Positions 16,874 through 25,393 of a stretch of DNA of 28,488 nucleotides are shown here, piece by piece. The notes under the pieces are model-generated. The model searched no databases, was not told the DNA's origin, and was given only the letters and a program-made list of their open reading frames with translations. Every line of letters starts with the position of its first letter. The first letter of the stretch is position 1. The stretch is from contig DAIQNX010000038.1 of assembly GCA_036788195.1 (NCBI GenBank), positions 1-28,488 of the forward strand. Reading direction: 5' to 3'. The DNA is from CALFXN01 sp937957815. Lineage in GTDB: Bacteria; Synergistota; Synergistia; Synergistales; Aminobacteriaceae. Made by a program: the position numbers and the translations under genes.

Positions 16874-16898
16874 CCGGGGCGAGAAGATCGCGCCCCGG
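16874..16898 (-). other. Hairpin in the dctP-dctQ spacer
   Basis: CCGGGGCG pairs with CGCCCCGG (8 bp, 9-nt loop), 18 nt after the dctP stop. No T-run follows. Hairpins at this place commonly protect the binding-protein part of the transcript so that more DctP than membrane subunits is made; that role is inferred. Confidence 0.5.
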
Positions 16899-16915
16899 CG
16901 TCCCGTAAAACCGCG

Positions 16916-18004
16916 CTACTTCTTCGCACCCTTCGCGAGAACTTCCTTGTGGATCTTCTCGAGCTCCTCCGGGATCACCTTCACCATGTTCTGCCCCGGA
17001 TAGCGTTTCTCGAGCCACTTGCCGCAGAGCTCCTGCCACATCGGACCCATGTCCGACGCGGCCCGGAGGGCGTCGCGCTCCTCGGGGGTCAGCCACGTGA
17101 TCGTAAAGTCCTTGCGTTCCTTGAGCTTCGCGATGAACGTCTGCTCCGCCTTCTGCTGGATGTCGAGAAGCTCCTTTTCCGTCTCGAGCGAAGCCTTCGT
17201 GACGGCCTGCTTGAGATCGTCGGGGAGTTTCTCCCAGAGTTCCTTGTTCATGACGACGTAAGTGCCGTCCCAGATGAAATTGAGATCGGAGAAGTGCTTG
17301 AGCACTTCGCAGTGCCGCTCCTCGACGAGTGAGGCCCACATCGTCCAGCAGCCGTCTACGACGCCCCTCGAAAGCGCGTTGTAGAGTTCTCCCCACGGGA
17401 TCGTTTCGAGCGTGAGCCCCTTGCCTTTGCCCATGTTCGCGAGCGTCTTCACGCCGCCCGTCGACGCGGACACGCGGAGTTTCATGTTGGCGAAATCATC
17501 GGTCGTCCGGATCGGGCGCTTGTTGTTGCCCAGTCCGTAGGCGCCCTGGGAGCAGGCGAAGAGCAAGTGTCCCTCGACCTCGTCGAAGGCGTCCTTCATC
17601 ACGCGGTAGAGGATGCCGTCCGGCTGGCGATAGGCCAGGCGCATCTCGTCCCAGTTCACGATGATCCAGGTCATGTTCGGAACGCAGCCGCCGGGGATCA
17701 GCGTCGGATAGGGCGAGAAGACGCCGATTTCGAGACTGCCTTCCTGCATCGCGTGGAAGCTCTCGTCGTGCGTGCCGAGCTGTCCGCTCGGGAAAAACTT
17801 GATTTCGATCCGGCCGCCCGAATATTCCTTCACGCGGTCGCAGAACTTCGTGAACGCCGCGTCGGTCAGCGGTCGGGTCCACGGCTGCGCGAAGCTCCAC
17901 GCGTATTCCGCCGCGGACGCGGGCCTTCCGGCGGAAACGACCGCCGCGGACAGCGCGAGAACGCACGCGAGCGCGAAAAGCAAACAACTCTTTCTTCCCT
18001 TCAT
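16916..18004 (-). CDS. dctP: TRAP transporter solute-binding protein
   Basis: A 362-residue protein. ATG 18004 follows GAGGAGGG. It has a signal peptide, MKGRKSCLLFALACVLALSA then AVVSAGRPASA, cleaved before AEYAWSFAQPW. Residues about 30-330 are a DctP-type periplasmic binding protein: FCDRVKEYSGGRIEIKFFPS, GQLGTHDESFHAMQEGSLEI, the hinge region DFANMKLRVSASTGG and ETIPWGELYNALSRGVVDG. In this family the Arg of the K-x-R-V/A-x-x-x motif contacts the carboxylate of the substrate, so an organic acid or acylated amino acid is expected. It is the second gene of the operon, 57 nt after the regulator. Confidence 0.94.
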   Translation of the reverse strand: MKGRKSCLLFALACVLALSAAVVSAGRPASAAEYAWSFAQPWTRPLTDAAFTKFCDRVKEYSGGRIEIKFFPSGQLGTHDESFHAMQEGSLEIGVFSPYPTLIPGGCVPNMTWIIVNWDEMRLAYRQPDGILYRVMKDAFDEVEGHLLFACSQGAYGLGNNKRPIRTTDDFANMKLRVSASTGGVKTLANMGKGKGLTLETIPWGELYNALSRGVVDGCWTMWASLVEERHCEVLKHFSDLNFIWDGTYVVMNKELWEKLPDDLKQAVTKASLETEKELLDIQQKAEQTFIAKLKERKDFTITWLTPEERDALRAASDMGPMWQELCGKWLEKRYPGQNMVKVIPEELEKIHKEVLAKGAKK

Positions 18005-18060
18005 ACGTCCGATCCCTCCTCGATCCAAACAAAAAACCGTCAAAAAAAGGAAAACGCGCG

Positions 18061-19410
18061 CTACACCCTGCTTCGCTCTTCCATATCTCCCCCCCATGGA
18101 ATCCTGCTGCGGGAACGAATCTCTCCAACCTTTCCCGCCGCCCTGTAGAGGCGCTGCGGGCGCCCCCTCCCCGCGTGCGAAAGCAGGCCGCATTCGCTCA
18201 CGAGGCACTCCCTGACCAGGGCGTTCATGACCTTCCGCGAACTCTTCGCCTGGATGCCGACGACCTTCGCGTACTCGGACGCCGTGAACTCGTCGTCGAA
18301 GCACATCAGCCCCTGAAGATAGCGGCAGAGCGTCGGCAGCGTAACGCCGAGACGCTCCGCAAGCGCGGCCATCTCCGGGTCATAGTAAAGGAACGGAAGC
18401 GAGGACTCCGCCGGCGCTCCGACGATGCGTCCCTTCTTTCCGTCGAACAGGTAACAGATGCCCTCACGGCCGCGCGCCATATCCGCCGCCTCGACCGCGT
18501 ACTCCTCCGCGATCCGCAGGCTCGGTCCGACACCGAAGCCCGCCGTCACTGGAAATCCGCATTCGGACCTCAGCGCCGCGAGGGACGTCGCATCCGTCAT
18601 ATTCGACGTCCCGATGAGGAATTGCCCCATCGTCTCGATCGTCTGGAAGCTCAGGGAATCCCTCGGAATCGCGAGGATGCCGCGCTTCTTCGCGTACTCC
18701 ATGAGACATGCGTTGAGCTTCAGCATCGCCTCTTCGTACTGTCGCCTGCCCGCGAAGACGCTCTCCGGACGAAAGACGCCCACGACGCTCAGGAGATGCG
18801 CGTTGCTCTGCCCGCGAACCTCGAGAATCAGGCGCTCGACGGCGTTCCGGATCGTCTGCCTCCCCGGCGATACGCGGTATGCCGGCAGGTTCCGGCGCAA
18901 AAGCGCGATGTGGACCGCCTCGACGCACGTGAGACAGATATCGACCTTCTTTTCGGCGAGCAGCCGCGTATGGAAGCTCGCGATGTCGTCAATGTCGATA
19001 TGCGCGAAGTTACATGAATACGTGTAAATATCGCCAATATCGAGGGAACAGTCTTCCAGCCCCTCGCGGACCTCGTTTTCGCTCAGCGTGTCCACGCTCA
19101 TGCGGACGCGTCCCCTGAGATGCTCCCGCGCGTTGAGGAGCGCGACGAGCAATCCCGTCGTCCGCAGCGGCAGGTAGGACCACGGAATCGTGCGCGGGAC
19201 GGAGTCGAGACAGAGACAGTACGGAATGGAACCGCAGAAGAATATCGCGTCGAGGAAATTCTGGTGCTCGGCCACGAGGCCGCTCGCCTCGTGGGGCAGG
19301 ACGTATTCGAGGGGAACGAAGGACGCATCGTCCAGATCGTGGACGACCGAGAGGATCTTTCGGAGGAGATTCGACGGACCGACGATTCCGACCTTCACGA
19401 TTCTCACCAT
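18061..19410 (-). CDS. Three-part transcriptional regulator of the TRAP/deacylase operon (sensor + degenerate GGDEF-like domain + winged helix)
   Basis: A 449-residue protein starting at ATG 19410; the ribosome site is poor, so GTG codons just inside are possible starts. No signal peptide or membrane segment. Residues about 1-185 look like a Rossmann-type ligand-sensing domain, with a loose resemblance to PrpR-type N-terminal domains (VGIVGPSNLLRKI; AEKKVDICLTCVEAVHIALL). Residues about 205-333 keep the GGDEF fold pattern (LLSVVGVFRPES; VTAGFGVGPSLRIAEEYAVE, then AADMA; CYLFDGKKG) but lack GGDEF itself, so no cyclic-di-GMP synthesis is expected. Residues about 345-428 are a winged helix (LAERLGVTLPTLCRYLQGL; HAGRGRPQRLYRAAGKVG). 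It is first in the operon behind a near-consensus promoter and is the obvious regulator of dctPQM and the deacylase. Domain names other than the winged helix are tentative. Confidence 0.75.
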   Translation of the reverse strand: MVRIVKVGIVGPSNLLRKILSVVHDLDDASFVPLEYVLPHEASGLVAEHQNFLDAIFFCGSIPYCLCLDSVPRTIPWSYLPLRTTGLLVALLNAREHLRGRVRMSVDTLSENEVREGLEDCSLDIGDIYTYSCNFAHIDIDDIASFHTRLLAEKKVDICLTCVEAVHIALLRRNLPAYRVSPGRQTIRNAVERLILEVRGQSNAHLLSVVGVFRPESVFAGRRQYEEAMLKLNACLMEYAKKRGILAIPRDSLSFQTIETMGQFLIGTSNMTDATSLAALRSECGFPVTAGFGVGPSLRIAEEYAVEAADMARGREGICYLFDGKKGRIVGAPAESSLPFLYYDPEMAALAERLGVTLPTLCRYLQGLMCFDDEFTASEYAKVVGIQAKSSRKVMNALVRECLVSECGLLSHAGRGRPQRLYRAAGKVGEIRSRSRIPWGGDMEERSRV

Positions 19411-19445
19411 CCATGCGTCTATTTTGCGTATATTTAATGATATTC

Positions 19446-19474
19446 ACTATAATCTGATTCGTTTCATGTGTCAA
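19446..19474 (-). promoter_or_regulatory. Near-consensus sigma-70 promoter of the regulator-TRAP-deacylase operon
   Basis: Minus strand TTGACA (19469-19474), 17-bp spacer, TATAGT (19446-19451; 5/6). Transcription should start near 19440, about 30 nt before the ATG. The surrounding DNA is markedly AT-rich compared with the rest of the window. Confidence 0.8.
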
Positions 19475-19483
19475 TACGAGCAC

Positions 19484-19511
19484 AAAAAAAGCCGGCCCCG
19501 AAGGGGCCAGC
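19484..19511 (-). terminator. Rho-independent terminator of glnS
   Basis: On the minus strand GCTGGCCCC-TTC-GGGGCCGGC (9-bp stem with one T-G pair) is followed by seven Ts, 48 nt after the glnS stop. It ends 10 bp before the next operon's -35. Confidence 0.92.
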
Positions 19512-19559
19512 CCGATATGCCGTTCGCGCCGCAATCGGCGCGTTCTCGTTCCCGCGCCC

Positions 19560-21236
19560 CTATCCGCGCGCCTGAATCCTTGCCCACGCGTCCTTGAGCG
19601 CGACGGATCGGTTGAAGACGAGGCGCTCCGGCGTGGAATCCCGATCGACGCAGAAATATCCCTGCCGGAGGAACTGGAAGCTCTCGCCCTCCTTCGCGGA
19701 CGCGAGCATCGGTTCGACGACGGCGTTCTCGCAGACCACGAGCGATTCGGGATTGAGATATTCGCGGTAGTCCCGCCCCTCTTCCATGTCCGCGAGGTTC
19801 CGCAACGTGAAAAGGACATCGTAGAGCCTCACTTCGGCGTGCACGCCGTGTCTCGCCGACACCCAGTGGAGCGTCCCCCTGACCTTTCGCCCTGCGGCGT
19901 CGCCGCTCTTCGTCGCGGGATCGTAGGTGCAGCGCAGCTCGACGACAGCACCGCTCGAGTCCTTGACGACCTCGTCGCATCGGACGACGTAGGCCCCCTT
20001 GAGACGGACCTCCGTGCCCGGAGAGAGCCGGAAGAATCCCTTCTTCGGAACTTCCATGAAGTCGTCCGACTCGATCCAGAGCTCGCGGCAGAACGGAACC
20101 TCGCGGCTGCCCGCGTTCGGATCCTCGGGGTTGTTCTCGACCTGCACCATCTCGACGCGATCTCCCGGCCAGTTCCCGATGACGAGCTTCAGCGGGCGCA
20201 GGACGGCCATCGCCCTCTGCGCCGCGGCGTTGAGTTCCTCTCGCAGACAGTGTTCGAGCAGTTCGATCTCCACCATGCTGTCGGCCTTCGCGACACCGAT
20301 GAGTTCGCAGAAGCGCCGGACCGACGACGGCGTATAGCCCCGGCGCCGCAGTCCGCTGATCGTCGGCATCCGGGGGTCGTCCCACCCCGAGACGTATTTC
20401 TCGCGCACGAGCTGCAGCAGCTTGCGCTTGCTCATGACCGTATGGCTCAGGTTGAGGCGGGCGAATTCGTACTGGTGCGGCTTCGAGGGAGTGCTCACGT
20501 TGTCGATGAACCAGTCGTAGAGCGGGCGGTGGTCCTGGAATTCGAGCGTGCAGATCGAGTGCGTTACGCCCTCGATCGAATCTTCGTAGCCGTGCGCGAA
20601 GTCGTACATGGGGTAGATGCACCACTGCCAGCCCGTCCGGTGGTGGTCCGTGTTCAGGATCCTGTAGAGGACGGGGTCGCGCATGTTGATGTTCGGGTGC
20701 GCCATGTCGATCTTCGCGCGCAGGACGCGCGACCCGTCGGGAAATTCGGCGCAGCGCATCCGCTCGAACAGGTCGAGGTTCTCCCCGACCGTCCGGTCTC
20801 TCCAGGGGGAGTTCTTTCCGGGTTCGGTGAGCGTCCCGCGGTTGGCGCGGATCTCCTCGGCGCTCTGATCGTCGACGTAGGCCTTCCCCGCCTCGATGAG
20901 TTCGATCGCCCACCGGTAGAACCGGTCGAAATAATCCGAGGCGTAGCGAACCGCCCCGGCCCATCGGAAACCGAGCCAGGCGACGTCACGCTGGATCGCA
21001 TCGACGTATTCCGTTTCTTCCTTCGCCGGGTTCGTGTCGTCGAAGCGAAGGTTGCACTCGCCGCCGAATTTTTCCGCAAGCCCGAAATTGATGCATATGG
21101 ACTTCGCGTGCCCGATATGGAGGTATCCGTTCGGCTCCGGAGGAAAGCGGGTCACGACGGATGTCACCCTGCCCGCCTTGAGATCCTCCGTGATGATCTC
21201 TTCGAGGAAATTGAGTCCCCTGGTCGTCCCTTCCAT
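19560..21236 (-). CDS. glnS: Glutaminyl-tRNA synthetase
   Basis: A 558-residue protein, the normal length for GlnRS. It charges tRNA-Gln with glutamine using ATP. The HIGH motif is H40-IGH within FPPEPNGYLHIGHAKS, and the KMSKS loop appears as MSKRK (268-272) in HTVMSKRKLL. The catalytic domain contains RFDDTNPAKEETEYVDAI, and the C-terminal anticodon-binding beta-barrels run from about residue 340. Features that separate GlnRS from GluRS are present (PEPNGYLHIGHAKSICINFG; TDHHRTGWQWCIYPMYDFAH). The start is ATG 21236; the purine-rich ribosome site lies about 13 nt upstream, a little far. A perfect -10, TATAAT, lies 38 bp upstream. A single-gene unit ended by its own terminator. Confidence 0.97.
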   Translation of the reverse strand: MEGTTRGLNFLEEIITEDLKAGRVTSVVTRFPPEPNGYLHIGHAKSICINFGLAEKFGGECNLRFDDTNPAKEETEYVDAIQRDVAWLGFRWAGAVRYASDYFDRFYRWAIELIEAGKAYVDDQSAEEIRANRGTLTEPGKNSPWRDRTVGENLDLFERMRCAEFPDGSRVLRAKIDMAHPNINMRDPVLYRILNTDHHRTGWQWCIYPMYDFAHGYEDSIEGVTHSICTLEFQDHRPLYDWFIDNVSTPSKPHQYEFARLNLSHTVMSKRKLLQLVREKYVSGWDDPRMPTISGLRRRGYTPSSVRRFCELIGVAKADSMVEIELLEHCLREELNAAAQRAMAVLRPLKLVIGNWPGDRVEMVQVENNPEDPNAGSREVPFCRELWIESDDFMEVPKKGFFRLSPGTEVRLKGAYVVRCDEVVKDSSGAVVELRCTYDPATKSGDAAGRKVRGTLHWVSARHGVHAEVRLYDVLFTLRNLADMEEGRDYREYLNPESLVVCENAVVEPMLASAKEGESFQFLRQGYFCVDRDSTPERLVFNRSVALKDAWARIQARG

Positions 21237-21273
21237 AAAATGCGTCCGCCCCTTTCCTTCCGTTTCATACGGC

Positions 21274-21302
21274 ATTATAGCGATGTGCGCCGAATACGGA
21301 AA
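21274..21302 (-). promoter_or_regulatory. Putative glnS promoter
   Basis: Minus strand perfect -10, TATAAT (21274-21279), with a poor -35 candidate, TTTCCG, 17 bp upstream. The position, 38 bp before the ATG, is suitable. Confidence 0.4.
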
Positions 21303-21449
21303 GAACAACCTCATCGTGCCGAATCGTAACGTTCCCGTTCATTCGCGTACCCTCTTCCGTTACGCATCGTCCATAGACTTGGAGAACGGGTTCTCCATCG
21401 TCCCGCCCGCACTACACAAAGACGCTTCCGACGGAAAGAGGGAATGCCC

Positions 21450-23588
21450 ATGCGAAATTCGACGACGATACGGACGCGACTGTCGCTTGCGACTGTCGGA
21501 GTGGTTCTCGCGGTGTGCCTGATGGCGGAACTGGCATACTTCAGGAGCACCGGTCTGATGCTGGATCAGGCCCGAAGGGACGAGGCGCTAGCGGCGCACA
21601 TCGGGGCGGAAGCCGTCAGGAATTGGCTGCGCGGAATGGAAAACGTCCTTCTCACCGCATCGCGCAACATGTCCTTCATGATGGAAAATCTCGGGATCCT
21701 GCCGGGAACGACGGGAGACTACGTCAGGGATCTCTCGGAAAAAAGCGCTCCGGCAGGGTTTCTCGACGTTTCCCTGGCGCTCCCCGACGGACGATATCTC
21801 GACGGAAACGCGTGGATCCCGGACGTTTCTTTCGACGTCAGGAACACAGAGTGGTATCGCGAAGCGACCGGACGCGGGAAACCCGTCCTTACCGCACCAT
21901 ACAGGGACGAAAAAAGCGGGGAAACCGTCGTGACGCTGGCCGTTCCCGTGGTATCCCTGTACGACGGAAAAAGAATCTTCGGCGTCTTCACGGGAGACAT
22001 TTCCCTGAAAGAGATCTCGGCGGTCATCGCGAAGCAACGGCAGGGTTCGGACGGACACATGCTGATTCTGGACGAATCGGGAATGGTCCTCGGTGCCGAC
22101 GATCCGGCCGCGTCCGGACGACGAATCGCGGACGAAACCGGAGGACTTTCCCCGAAAACGAAGGCATTCCTCGGCGCCGTTCTCTCCGGAGACAAGGGGC
22201 ACGATGCGTTCTTCATCCACTCCGAAGCGCTCCCGTACGGCCTCCGTACCGTAACGGCCACTTCGCGGGAGGGCGTTCTCGCTCCCGTGAGACGTTTCGG
22301 GGCGGAGCAGCTTGCGATCGCCTGCACCGTTGTTCTCGCGATCGGCGTCGCGCTCCTGAAACTGCGCCGCGATATTTCGAAACCGATAGATACGCTCGAA
22401 GGAATCTCGAAGCGGGTCGTCGCCGGAGACCTGACGGTTCGCGCGGAGAGCGGCGACCGCGACGAGATCGCGCGCGTCGGGCAAGCCATGAACGACATGA
22501 TCGAGCGGGAACGTTCGCTCCTGCTCCGGCTCAGATCCGACGGAACCGCTCTGTCGCGGCAGTCGGAAGCGCTCGATTCCGTGACGGAAACTATAGAGGA
22601 TGTCCTTGTGCGGATCAGGAACGAATGCCGCGACCTGCACGGCAAAATGCAGGATACGAGACACTCTCTCGAAGAAGCTCTCAAGGATGCGGCATCGGTC
22701 GCCGAAGAAGCGGCGATCGTCGCCTCAGGCTCCGGGATGGCGAGGACTGCTGCGGAGGAAATGGAGGCCGGGATACTCGAGGCACGCGGGATCGAGGCAT
22801 CCGCCATGGAATCCGTGCGAAGCATGGCCGCCGGGTTCGCCAGGATGGACGACACCGTATCGTGCATGGAAAGCGGCGTTCGCGAAATCGGCGGCATCGT
22901 CCGGATGATTTCGGATATCGCCGATCAGACCGACCTTCTGGCACTCAACGCCGCAATCGAGGCAGCGAGGGCCGGCACGGCCGGGAGAGGTTTCGCCGTC
23001 GTGTCCGACGAGGTTCGGCGTCTCGCGGCGCAGAGTCGCGAAGCCGTATCGCAGGCGAAGAATCTCGCTGGGGTCGTCCTCGAAAGCATCGGCGAAATCG
23101 CCAGGGCATCGCGTTCCGGCAAGGCGTTGGGAGAGACGGGCCTCGAGAATCTCGAAGCGATGAATGCCGTATCCGGTAGCGTCCGACTCGCCGCGTCCGT
23201 CGTGAGCGAGCGCGTCGACGGGACGGTCCGGATCGCGGAAGAGCAGATGAGAACCTGCCATGCCGTCGGGGACAGCGTTTCGGTCGTCCTGAACCGGGCT
23301 TCGGAAGCGGAGGATTCCGCAGCATCGATAGAACGCGTTCTTGACGACGTCGCGCATCTCCTCGACATTCTGCGCTCCGCATCCGCCCACCTTCGGGAGC
23401 TCATCAGCGATCATAAGGGCGAAATGGACGGATATGTGCTCGACGCCGAAAAATCAGGGGACCATCACCCGGACGGACACATTCCCGTAGACGCGACGGC
23501 TTCGAGCAGCTCACGGATGTCGTCAGGACGGATATCGCCGATGCTGCCCACGCGGAAGCTCTCCACGCGCGCCACCTTGCCGGGATAG
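21450..23588 (+). CDS. Methyl-accepting chemotaxis protein (dCache sensor, HAMP, signalling domain)
   Basis: A 712-residue protein. ATG 21450 has AGAGGG at 7 nt; ATG 21444 is only one base from that site and less likely. TM1 is at about 12-30 and TM2 at about 287-305. The periplasmic part is a dCache domain (FDVRNTEWYREAT; VLTAPYRDEKSGETVVTLAV, then PVVSLYDGKRIFGVFTGDI). The Arg two residues before the conserved Trp, part of the known amino-acid motif, is Thr here. HAMP follows (RRDISKPIDTLEGISKRVVA), then a cytoplasmic helical hairpin with the invariant tip DIADQTDLLALNAAIEAARA, then GRGFAVVSDEVRRLA. It transmits ligand binding to CheA/CheW. The last 42 residues are encoded antisense to the phnW end and look unlike a normal receptor tail; no CheR-tethering pentapeptide is seen. 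Confidence 0.94.
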   Translation: MRNSTTIRTRLSLATVGVVLAVCLMAELAYFRSTGLMLDQARRDEALAAHIGAEAVRNWLRGMENVLLTASRNMSFMMENLGILPGTTGDYVRDLSEKSAPAGFLDVSLALPDGRYLDGNAWIPDVSFDVRNTEWYREATGRGKPVLTAPYRDEKSGETVVTLAVPVVSLYDGKRIFGVFTGDISLKEISAVIAKQRQGSDGHMLILDESGMVLGADDPAASGRRIADETGGLSPKTKAFLGAVLSGDKGHDAFFIHSEALPYGLRTVTATSREGVLAPVRRFGAEQLAIACTVVLAIGVALLKLRRDISKPIDTLEGISKRVVAGDLTVRAESGDRDEIARVGQAMNDMIERERSLLLRLRSDGTALSRQSEALDSVTETIEDVLVRIRNECRDLHGKMQDTRHSLEEALKDAASVAEEAAIVASGSGMARTAAEEMEAGILEARGIEASAMESVRSMAAGFARMDDTVSCMESGVREIGGIVRMISDIADQTDLLALNAAIEAARAGTAGRGFAVVSDEVRRLAAQSREAVSQAKNLAGVVLESIGEIARASRSGKALGETGLENLEAMNAVSGSVRLAASVVSERVDGTVRIAEEQMRTCHAVGDSVSVVLNRASEAEDSAASIERVLDDVAHLLDILRSASAHLRELISDHKGEMDGYVLDAEKSGDHHPDGHIPVDATASSSSRMSSGRISPMLPTRKLSTRATLPG

Positions 23589-24598
23589 AGGACGAATCCG
23601 CACGCCTTCACGCGCGAATGGAAGGTCTCGAAGTCGAAGCCTGCGTGCGGATAGCGAAACGTCGTGATCACGGGAGATTGATGTTCGGGCGGCACGATCG
23701 ATTCGAAACCGAGGCTCCGCATTCCTCCGGCGAGCACGCGCTGGTTTTCCGAGTACCGGCGGAACCTCGCTTCGACGCCGCCTTCCGCGTCGAGTTCGTC
23801 GAGCGCCTGCAGGAACGCGTTCACGACGTGCGTCGGAGAGGTGAAACGCCATTTTCCGCCGCCGTCTTCCATCTGCCGGTATTGCGAATACAGGTCGAGC
23901 GACACGGACCGGGCCCGTCCCCCGCACGCCTCGAGGATATTCCTTCGGGCGACCGCGAACGCGAACCCCGGAACACCCTGGATGCACTTGTTCGAACTCG
24001 AGAGAAGGACGTCCACGCCAAGATCCGAGACGTCGAGCGGAACACCGCAGAAACTGCTCATCGCATCGAGAACGAAAATCCGCTCTCCCTCTTCCTTCAC
24101 GACCTCCGCAATGGGAGCGACCTCGTTCAGGATGCCGGATGTCGTCTCGCAGTGGACCATCGCCACGTGCGTGACTTCGGGGTGCTCCCCGAGCGCGCGG
24201 GCGACCGCTCCGGGAGTCGGGACTTCGGTTTCCCCGAAGGAAAGGACGAGGAACGGCATATCGAGGACACGGGCAATCTCCGCCATCCGGCGTCCGTATG
24301 CGCCGTTCTCGATGACGAGAAGCTTTCCGCCCCGGGGAACGAACGTCCCCATGGCCGCCTCGACGACGTACGTTCCGCTGCCCTGCAGGAGAACGGAGGT
24401 ATAGGTCATGTCGTCATGCGTGGCGAGTTTCACGAGCCTGCGTCGTATCTCTTCGACGCGCCCGTTGTAGTCGCGGTCCCATGTGCACATGTCCTTCATC
24501 ATCGCGAACCGGACGCCCGGAGTCGTCGTCAACGGCCCCGGCGTCAACAGAAGATACTCGTTCCCGCTTTCCTTCCGTCTCGACCACACGCTCATCAT
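23465..24598 (-). CDS. phnW: 2-aminoethylphosphonate-pyruvate transaminase
   Basis: A 377-residue fold-type I PLP enzyme. It moves the amino group of 2-aminoethylphosphonate to pyruvate, giving phosphonoacetaldehyde and L-alanine, the first step of phosphonate use. Family motifs are YLLLTPGPLTTTPGVR, CTWDRDYNG, LQGSGTYVVEAAMG, HCETTSGILNEV, FVLDAMSSFCGVPLD and the PLP Lys204 in SSSNKCIQGVPGF. ATG 24598 (MMSVW) overlaps the phnX stop as ATGA with GAGGGGGA before it, so the two are translationally coupled; ATG 24595 is an equal alternative. It is the last gene of the phosphonate operon, and its final 124 nt overlap the chemoreceptor gene on the other strand. Confidence 0.95.
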   Translation of the reverse strand: MMSVWSRRKESGNEYLLLTPGPLTTTPGVRFAMMKDMCTWDRDYNGRVEEIRRRLVKLATHDDMTYTSVLLQGSGTYVVEAAMGTFVPRGGKLLVIENGAYGRRMAEIARVLDMPFLVLSFGETEVPTPGAVARALGEHPEVTHVAMVHCETTSGILNEVAPIAEVVKEEGERIFVLDAMSSFCGVPLDVSDLGVDVLLSSSNKCIQGVPGFAFAVARRNILEACGGRARSVSLDLYSQYRQMEDGGGKWRFTSPTHVVNAFLQALDELDAEGGVEARFRRYSENQRVLAGGMRSLGFESIVPPEHQSPVITTFRYPHAGFDFETFHSRVKACGFVLYPGKVARVESFRVGSIGDIRPDDIRELLEAVASTGMCPSG

Positions 24599-25380
24599 TC
24601 CCCCTCGATCCGATCGATCAATCCGGGCAGCTCGGCCATACTCCCGATAACGTAATCGGCCCCGGCCTCGAAAAACCGTCTTCGAACGCGCTCGACGCGT
24701 TCGCTGAACGACGCGCTCGAAAAGGCGTCCGCTTCTTCGCGGGAGAGCCCCATCTCGTTCGATCCGATCACGACGCCGACCGAAATCATCCCCGCGTTTT
24801 TTCCTTCGGAAATATCGGCGATCGTATCTCCGACTTTCACCATATCGGACATCGGGTAGACGCCGAGTTCGATCGCGTTGCGATAGCACATGAACGGCGC
24901 GGGACGCCCCGACGAGACGTCGTCCGGCGTTACCAGCGCGTCGGGCGAGTATCCCCTCTCCGCGGCGAGAGGGGCGAGGACATCCATCATTCGTCGCGTA
25001 TATCCGGTCGTCGATCCGATACGGATTCCGCGGCCACGCAGATTCGAAACGGCCTCTCTCACTCCTTCGATCGGATCGGCGTGGTTTCTGAGGATCGACA
25101 ACAACGCCGGTTCGAACGCCGTGTAGAGACGTTCGACATCCGTCTCCGTCCAGGCGGCCCCGAAGCGGGTGCGCCAGAGCCTCGACACCCGCTCCTGCCG
25201 GAGTATTTCCCGAAGGTGGTCCTTTTTGGGGAGCCCCATCGGCAAACGCGCTTCCTCCCGAAAGACGGGGATCCCCTCGTCCGCGAACAGCCTCAGGAAA
25301 ACGTCCACGGGAGCGAGGCTTCCGAAATCCACCGTCGTGCCCGCCCAGTCGAAGATCACGCACGCGATCTTTCGCGTCAT
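24595..25380 (-). CDS. phnX: Phosphonoacetaldehyde hydrolase (phosphonatase)
   Basis: A 261-residue HAD-superfamily enzyme of normal length. It cleaves the C-P bond of phosphonoacetaldehyde to acetaldehyde and phosphate. The nucleophile is Asp11 in CVIFDWAGTTVD; the cap-domain Schiff-base lysine is Lys52 or Lys53 in PMGLPKKDHLR; later HAD motifs are RIGSTTGYTRRMM, TPDDVSSGRPAPFMCY and KVGDTIADISEGKNAGM. ATG 25380 follows AAAGGGGG and lies 13 nt after the permease stop. It overlaps phnW by four bases. Together with phnW it forms the standard 2-aminoethylphosphonate degradation pair. Confidence 0.96.
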   Translation of the reverse strand: MTRKIACVIFDWAGTTVDFGSLAPVDVFLRLFADEGIPVFREEARLPMGLPKKDHLREILRQERVSRLWRTRFGAAWTETDVERLYTAFEPALLSILRNHADPIEGVREAVSNLRGRGIRIGSTTGYTRRMMDVLAPLAAERGYSPDALVTPDDVSSGRPAPFMCYRNAIELGVYPMSDMVKVGDTIADISEGKNAGMISVGVVIGSNEMGLSREEADAFSSASFSERVERVRRRFFEAGADYVIGSMAELPGLIDRIEGE

Positions 25381-25393
25381 GTATTTTCCCCCT

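Noticed and set aside
18005..18060. TTGACG plus T-tracts between the regulator and dctP as a separate dctP promoter or terminator
   Set aside because: No -10 at proper spacing and no hairpin before the T-tracts.
21299..21325. Possible sigma-28 flagellar promoter before the chemoreceptor (GAAA-N15-GCCGAATC)
   Set aside because: Only GCCGA of the -10 matches and the first element is off by one; the distance to the ATG is long. Too weak to list.
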